Source: JAVBMB01 sp031552995
GTDB lineage: Bacteria; Bacillota; Clostridia; Oscillospirales; Butyricicoccaceae
Direction of reading: 5' to 3'
Length of the DNA: 18,597 nt
Assembly (NCBI GenBank): GCA_031552995.1
Contig: JAVBMB010000109.1
Coordinates: 1-18,597, forward strand
Within the stretch, counting starts at the first letter, position 1. Every line of letters starts with the position of its first letter. Shown piece after piece: positions 14,641 through 18,597 of this stretch. The translations under genes and the position numbers were made by a program. The notes beneath the pieces are model-generated. The model saw nothing but the letters and a program-made list of their open reading frames with translations, ran no database searches and was not told the DNA's origin.

Positions 14641-15657
14641 ATGGCCGATGCCGTAATTGAAAAGAAAAAGACTGTGTTCAGCGGGATACAGCCCTCGGGG
14701 CAGTTTACGCTTGGCAACTATATAGGAGCGATACGCAACTGGACGAAGATGGAGGATGAGTTCGACTGCTATTACTCGGTGGTAAACATGCACGCGCTGA
14801 CGGTGCGGCAGAACCCGGCGCAGCTGAGGGAGAACACGTACAGGGCGTTTGCCTCACTTCTTGCCGCGGGGCTTGACCCGGATAAAAGTGTGCTGTTTAC
14901 CCAGAGCCATGTCAAGCAGCACAGCGAGCTGAGCTGGATTTTGAGCTGCTATACGATGTTCGGTGAGCTTGGACGCATGACGCAGTTCAAGGATAAATCG
15001 GCCAGGAACGCCGACAATATCAACGCCGGGCTGTTTACGTATCCCGTATTGATGGCGGCCGATATACTGCTGTATCAGACATCACTTGTGCCGGTGGGGC
15101 AGGACCAAAAACAGCACGTCGAGCTGGCGAGGGATATTGCGGGCAGGTTTAATCAGGTGTACAGCGACACGTTTACGCTGCCCGAGCCGTATATCCCCCC
15201 GATGGGCGCAAAAATTATGAGCTTGAGCGAGCCTGAGAAAAAAATGAGCAAGTCGGACGCCAATCTCAACTCGATTGTATTTATTTTGGACAAACCGGAC
15301 GATATTATCCGCAAGTTTAAAAGAGCTGTCACAGATTCGCGCACGGATATTGTGCGCGGTGAAGGGCGCGACGGCATAAACAACCTTATATCGATATACT
15401 CTATCGCGTCAGGCATCAGCCCCGAAGCTGTGGAGCGGATGTTTGAGGGTAAGGGATACGGCGACTTTAAGCTGGCGTGCGGAGAGGCTGTTGTTGAGCT
15501 TTTGCGCCCGTTTAGGGAAAATGTCGAGCGGCTGATGGAGAGCAAGGATTATCTGGATGAGCTGATGAAAAAAGGCGCCGGCAAGGCGGCGCGCACGGCC
15601 GAGCGTACGATGGAGAAGGTGCGGCGCAAAATCGGCTATCTGCCGGACATGAAATAG
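14641..15657 (+). CDS. trpS: Tryptophanyl-tRNA synthetase
   Basis: This 338-residue class Ic synthetase charges tRNA-Trp. The HIGH-equivalent TLGNY (23-27) lies in SGIQPSGQFTLGNYIGA, and KMSKS is at 201-205. LVPVGQDQKQHVELARDIAGRFN is the family's tryptophan/ATP-site region. Length is standard for bacterial TrpRS. The ATG at 14641 follows AAAGGGG by 8 bases; an in-frame TTG at 14623 precedes that site and is unlikely. Stop is TAG. It leads a probable operon with tagO 28 bases downstream. Confidence 0.96.
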   Translation: MADAVIEKKKTVFSGIQPSGQFTLGNYIGAIRNWTKMEDEFDCYYSVVNMHALTVRQNPAQLRENTYRAFASLLAAGLDPDKSVLFTQSHVKQHSELSWILSCYTMFGELGRMTQFKDKSARNADNINAGLFTYPVLMAADILLYQTSLVPVGQDQKQHVELARDIAGRFNQVYSDTFTLPEPYIPPMGAKIMSLSEPEKKMSKSDANLNSIVFILDKPDDIIRKFKRAVTDSRTDIVRGEGRDGINNLISIYSIASGISPEAVERMFEGKGYGDFKLACGEAVVELLRPFRENVERLMESKDYLDELMKKGAGKAARTAERTMEKVRRKIGYLPDMK

Positions 15658-15685
15658 AATACATCTCGGGAGTGGATATGTTGAT

Positions 15686-16771
15686 ATGAGTACCGGTATT
15701 ATGACGACATCGCTGTTGGCTTGCCTTGCGGCGGCTGTCGTATCTTTGGCCGCAACGCCGCCTGTAAAAAAGTTTGCGGTAAAAGTCGGCGCCATTGATG
15801 TGCCGAAGGACACGAGACGCATGCATACAAAGCCGGTGCCAAGGATGGGCGGGCTTGCGATATTCCTGGGGTTTCTTGTCAGCGAGCTGATGTTCAGCGG
15901 GATGGCGCGCAGCAAACGCATGATAATCCTCGGCGCGCTTGTGATTATCGCGCTGGGGCTGATTGACGATGTCGTGGCGCTGAAGGCGCCGATAAAGTTT
16001 TTGGTTCAAATCGGCGCGGCGCTGATACCGATACTTGGCGGCGGGCTGGTAATCGAACGGTTTACGAATCCATTCTCCGATTCCGGCATAATTAACCTTG
16101 GCGTGTTTTCGATACCGATTACAATAATCTGGATTGTCGGCATTACAAACGCCGTCAATTTTATCGACGGGCTTGACGGGCTGGCGTGCGGCGTTTCGTG
16201 CATCGCGTCGGTGACGCTGTTTACGATAGCCGTTATTGTAGGCGAGCCTGATTTGGCGATTACCATGGCGGCGCTCGCCGGGGCATGCCTGGGCTTTTTG
16301 CCGTATAATTTGAACCCGGCCAAGATATTTATGGGGGACACAGGGGCGCTTTTTTTAGGATTTATACTGGCGACAGTGTCGATTCAGGGGCTGTTTAAGT
16401 TCTACGCCGTGATATCGTTCGCCGTGCCGTTTGTAATTTTGGGCCTGCCGATATTTGACACGGCCTTTGCAATTGTCCGCAGGGTTGCAAAGGGGCAAAG
16501 CCCGCTGCGCGCCGACAGGGGCCATGTGCATCACAGGCTGATTGACATGGGCTTTGACCAGAAGCAAAGCGTTGCGATATTGTATATACTGAGCTTAGTG
16601 CTTGGTATGCTGGCCGTGCTTCTGACAGCGAGCGGCGAGGCGAAGGTGATTGTGCTGGTGGCCGTTGTACTGCTGTCGTTTTTCATCGGGATGAGCACGA
16701 AGCTGTTTGGATTTATGACAAAAAATGGGCACGGCAACGGGGGAGAGGGCAAAGACGATGACAAGAACTAA
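15686..16771 (+). CDS. tagO: Undecaprenyl-phosphate GlcNAc-1-phosphate transferase (TagO/WecA type)
   Basis: This 361-residue polytopic membrane enzyme joins GlcNAc-1-phosphate from UDP-GlcNAc to undecaprenyl phosphate, the first step of teichoic acid and other wall-linked glycan synthesis. Family motifs are RRMHTKPVPRMGGLAIF near the first cytoplasmic loop, the Mg-binding GLIDDV, NFIDGLDGLACG, FMGDTGALFLGF, and the HxHH loop RGHVHHRLIDMGF, which marks the WecA/TagO branch rather than MraY. About ten hydrophobic helices fit. The ATG at 15686 is weakly placed behind GGGAG. The C-terminal tail is Gly/Lys/Asp rich. It overlaps mnaA by 14 bases, consistent with shared wall-polymer function. Confidence 0.93.
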   Translation: MSTGIMTTSLLACLAAAVVSLAATPPVKKFAVKVGAIDVPKDTRRMHTKPVPRMGGLAIFLGFLVSELMFSGMARSKRMIILGALVIIALGLIDDVVALKAPIKFLVQIGAALIPILGGGLVIERFTNPFSDSGIINLGVFSIPITIIWIVGITNAVNFIDGLDGLACGVSCIASVTLFTIAVIVGEPDLAITMAALAGACLGFLPYNLNPAKIFMGDTGALFLGFILATVSIQGLFKFYAVISFAVPFVILGLPIFDTAFAIVRRVAKGQSPLRADRGHVHHRLIDMGFDQKQSVAILYILSLVLGMLAVLLTASGEAKVIVLVAVVLLSFFIGMSTKLFGFMTKNGHGNGGEGKDDDKN

Positions 16772-17903
16772 ACTGCTTTGCGTATTCGGCACGCGGCCGG
16801 AGGCGATTAAGATGTGCCCTTTGGTGAAAGCACTGAAGACACGCCCGGAGTTTGACGTTGAGGTGTGCGTGACGGCGCAGCACAGGCAGATGCTTGACCA
16901 GGTTCTTGAGGTGTTTGGCGTGAAGCCGGATTATGACCTGGACATCATGCGGCAGGCGCAGAGCCTGACCGACATAACCGTGAGGGCGCTTACCGGGCTG
17001 GGTGACGTGATTAAACGAGCCGAGCCCGACATGGTGCTTGTACACGGCGACACGTCGACGACATTTTCGGCGGCGCTGGCGGCATTTTACGAGAGAATCC
17101 CGGTCGGGCATGTCGAGGCCGGGCTGCGAAGCTTTGACAAGTATTCGCCGTTCCCCGAGGAGGCTAACCGCCTGATGACAACCGTGCTGGCTGAAGTGTA
17201 TTTTGCCCCGACGCCGGAAAACGCTAAAAATCTGCGCGATATAGGCATGGTGAAGAACATATTTGTAACCGGCAACACTGTGATAGACAGTATGAAATAT
17301 ACAGTCAGGGACGATTATGTCTTTGAGCAGAATGTGCTGAACGGCATCGATTTTTCTTCGCGCAGGGTTATTACAATGACGGCGCACCGAAGGGAAAACT
17401 ACGGTATCGGGCTTGAAAATATCTGCATGGCGGCGCGTGAGCTGGCATCGAGAGACAACGTGCTTGTCGTGTATCCGGTGCATCTCAGCCCGCATGTGCA
17501 GAACACGGCGCAGAAATATCTGGGCGGGCTTGACAATGTGCTGCTTGTTCCGCCGTTGGGCGTGATGGATATGCACAACCTGATGGCGAGATCGTACTTT
17601 GTCATGACAGATTCCGGCGGCCTTCAGGAAGAGGCCCCGGCGCTTGGCAGGCCGGTGCTTGTGCTGCGCAGGGAGACAGAGCGTCCCGAGGCGGCGCGCG
17701 CCGGAACGGTTAAGGTGGTTGGCGTCGACAGGGCGGATATCGTAAGCTTCGCATCGCAGCTGCTTGATGACGAGAGGCTGTACAAAAGTATGGCGCAGGC
17801 AGTGAATCCTTACGGGGACGGCAACGCATGCGGCAGAATAACGGACGATTTACTGTTCCACTTTGGCTTTGCGAGCATACCCGCGCCTGACTGGCGCAGC
17901 TGA
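16758..17903 (+). CDS. mnaA: UDP-N-acetylglucosamine 2-epimerase (non-hydrolysing)
   Basis: This 381-residue cytoplasmic enzyme interconverts UDP-GlcNAc and UDP-ManNAc, the donor for teichoic acid linkage units and ManNAc-containing capsules. It shows FGTRPEAIKMCPLVKAL at the N-terminus, HGDTSTTFSAALAAF, HVEAGLRSFDKYSPFPEEANR (the conserved HVEAGLRS segment), NTVIDS, TAHRREN, and TDSGGLQEEAPALGRPVL with the RPEA segment for nucleotide binding. Length fits WecB/MnaA. The ATG at 16758 follows GGGAGAGGG by 8 bases and overlaps the end of tagO. The pair TagO plus MnaA matches the first two sugars of a wall teichoic acid linkage unit. Confidence 0.95.
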   Translation: MTRTKLLCVFGTRPEAIKMCPLVKALKTRPEFDVEVCVTAQHRQMLDQVLEVFGVKPDYDLDIMRQAQSLTDITVRALTGLGDVIKRAEPDMVLVHGDTSTTFSAALAAFYERIPVGHVEAGLRSFDKYSPFPEEANRLMTTVLAEVYFAPTPENAKNLRDIGMVKNIFVTGNTVIDSMKYTVRDDYVFEQNVLNGIDFSSRRVITMTAHRRENYGIGLENICMAARELASRDNVLVVYPVHLSPHVQNTAQKYLGGLDNVLLVPPLGVMDMHNLMARSYFVMTDSGGLQEEAPALGRPVLVLRRETERPEAARAGTVKVVGVDRADIVSFASQLLDDERLYKSMAQAVNPYGDGNACGRITDDLLFHFGFASIPAPDWRS

Positions 17904-17957
17904 CGGCGCGCCTGAAGCAGACGGGCCGGAGATATCCCTGAAGAGGAGGCGGCAACG

Positions 17958-18597
17958 GTGAAAAAGGGCAGAGTATATGTTTTGCTTTTGCTGATACTTG
18001 TGCCGGCGCTGCTGTTGGCCATATTTTGGCGTCAGCCGCAAAGCGGAGACCCGACATTTGACCTGCCCGGCCAGGGCGGAGGGTATACGAATCCGCCGGA
18101 CGGGCTTGCGGAGGGGAACCGCAGCAAGGTGAGCAACCTTGTCATCGACGCCAAAAACGTGCAAGATGTCGTGGCGACGCTTAAGCGGCCGGACATATAT
18201 TACATAGAGGCAGGTGTCGACTATTATTATAACGGCGGCGGCACCGGATACAGCCTGCGCGTATGGAATGCGCCCGATATTTGTAAGGTCGGGCTGTTTT
18301 CACGCATTGGCGTGGGGATTAAAAATACTGTACTTACAAAAAACCATGTGTATATTTGGGACCCCGGCGGACAGAGCATGTTCACCGGCGCCGCCGGCGA
18401 CTTTGCCGGCGATGACATCGCGCATATGCCGACATATGAGAGCCTGCTGGAGCTTGAACCGCAGGATATCACCGGCGGCGGGATTGAAAAATATATGATG
18501 CCGGACGGCGAGACGCGGGACTGTGTGTATGTGAACACCACGGACGCTGCCGGCGGCTATAACATGCTGTGGCATATAGATATCGACAGCGGGCTGC
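17958..18597 (+). CDS. Exported protein of unknown function (3' end cut by window)
   Basis: A GTG at 17958 lies 8 bases after GAGGAGG and opens a frame with no stop to the window end (213 codons). The product begins with a basic MKKGR and a hydrophobic helix (about 6-24), a signal peptide or membrane anchor without a lipobox cysteine. A Gly/Pro-rich linker follows (30-52). The extracellular part then has many Tyr, Gly and Asp residues, including YYIEAGVDYYYNGGG and NHVYIWDPGGQSMF, suggesting a beta-rich domain. I do not recognise the family. It begins 54 bases after mnaA with no terminator between, so it is probably in the same wall-polymer operon and may act at the cell surface. Confidence 0.75.
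   Translation, partial: MKKGRVYVLLLLILVPALLLAIFWRQPQSGDPTFDLPGQGGGYTNPPDGLAEGNRSKVSNLVIDAKNVQDVVATLKRPDIYYIEAGVDYYYNGGGTGYSLRVWNAPDICKVGLFSRIGVGIKNTVLTKNHVYIWDPGGQSMFTGAAGDFAGDDIAHMPTYESLLELEPQDITGGGIEKYMMPDGETRDCVYVNTTDAAGGYNMLWHIDIDSGL

Overview
The window looks like chromosome from an endospore-forming member of the Clostridia (Bacillota). It carries spoVAC-spoVAD-spoVAE, a ypeB germination gene, Gram-positive style tagO/mnaA wall-polymer genes and strong AGGAGG ribosome sites. The coding DNA is fairly GC-rich and the promoter gaps are AT-rich. The genus cannot be named from this sequence alone. There are no tRNA or rRNA genes, CRISPR arrays, insertion sequences or phage genes that I can see.

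Layout. (1) 1-71 is the tail of an unidentified plus-strand gene with a terminator, followed by a palindrome-rich noncoding gap (about 116-330). (2) On the minus strand, a LysR regulator (start near 2296, apparently a CTG codon) is followed by an M14 zinc carboxypeptidase/aspartoacylase-like enzyme. (3) A three-helix PQ-loop-like membrane protein and peptidase T follow on the plus strand, each with its own promoter and terminator. (4) A lone minus-strand YtrA-type GntR regulator lies divergent from the spoVAC-D-E operon, which has a good sigma-G-like promoter. (5) A HAD hydrolase stands alone. (6) A probable operon trkA-trkH-alr-M20 amidohydrolase has a structured leader that could act as a terminator/antiterminator switch. 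(7) ypeB lies on the minus strand with two in-frame TAG codons. (8) A plus-strand run of trpS, tagO, mnaA and an exported protein of unknown function is cut by the window end.

How the genes work together. Several deal with spores: SpoVA moves dipicolinic acid, and YpeB controls the cortex-lytic enzyme SleB. Another set deals with potassium uptake (TrkA/TrkH), D-alanine for peptidoglycan (Alr), peptide and acyl-amino-acid turnover (PepT, M20, M14) and undecaprenyl-linked wall glycopolymers (TagO, MnaA). Most genes are ordinary core genes. The notable signals are the doubly amber-interrupted ypeB, the LysR gene without a standard start codon, the trkA leader, and the palindrome cluster at the left edge.
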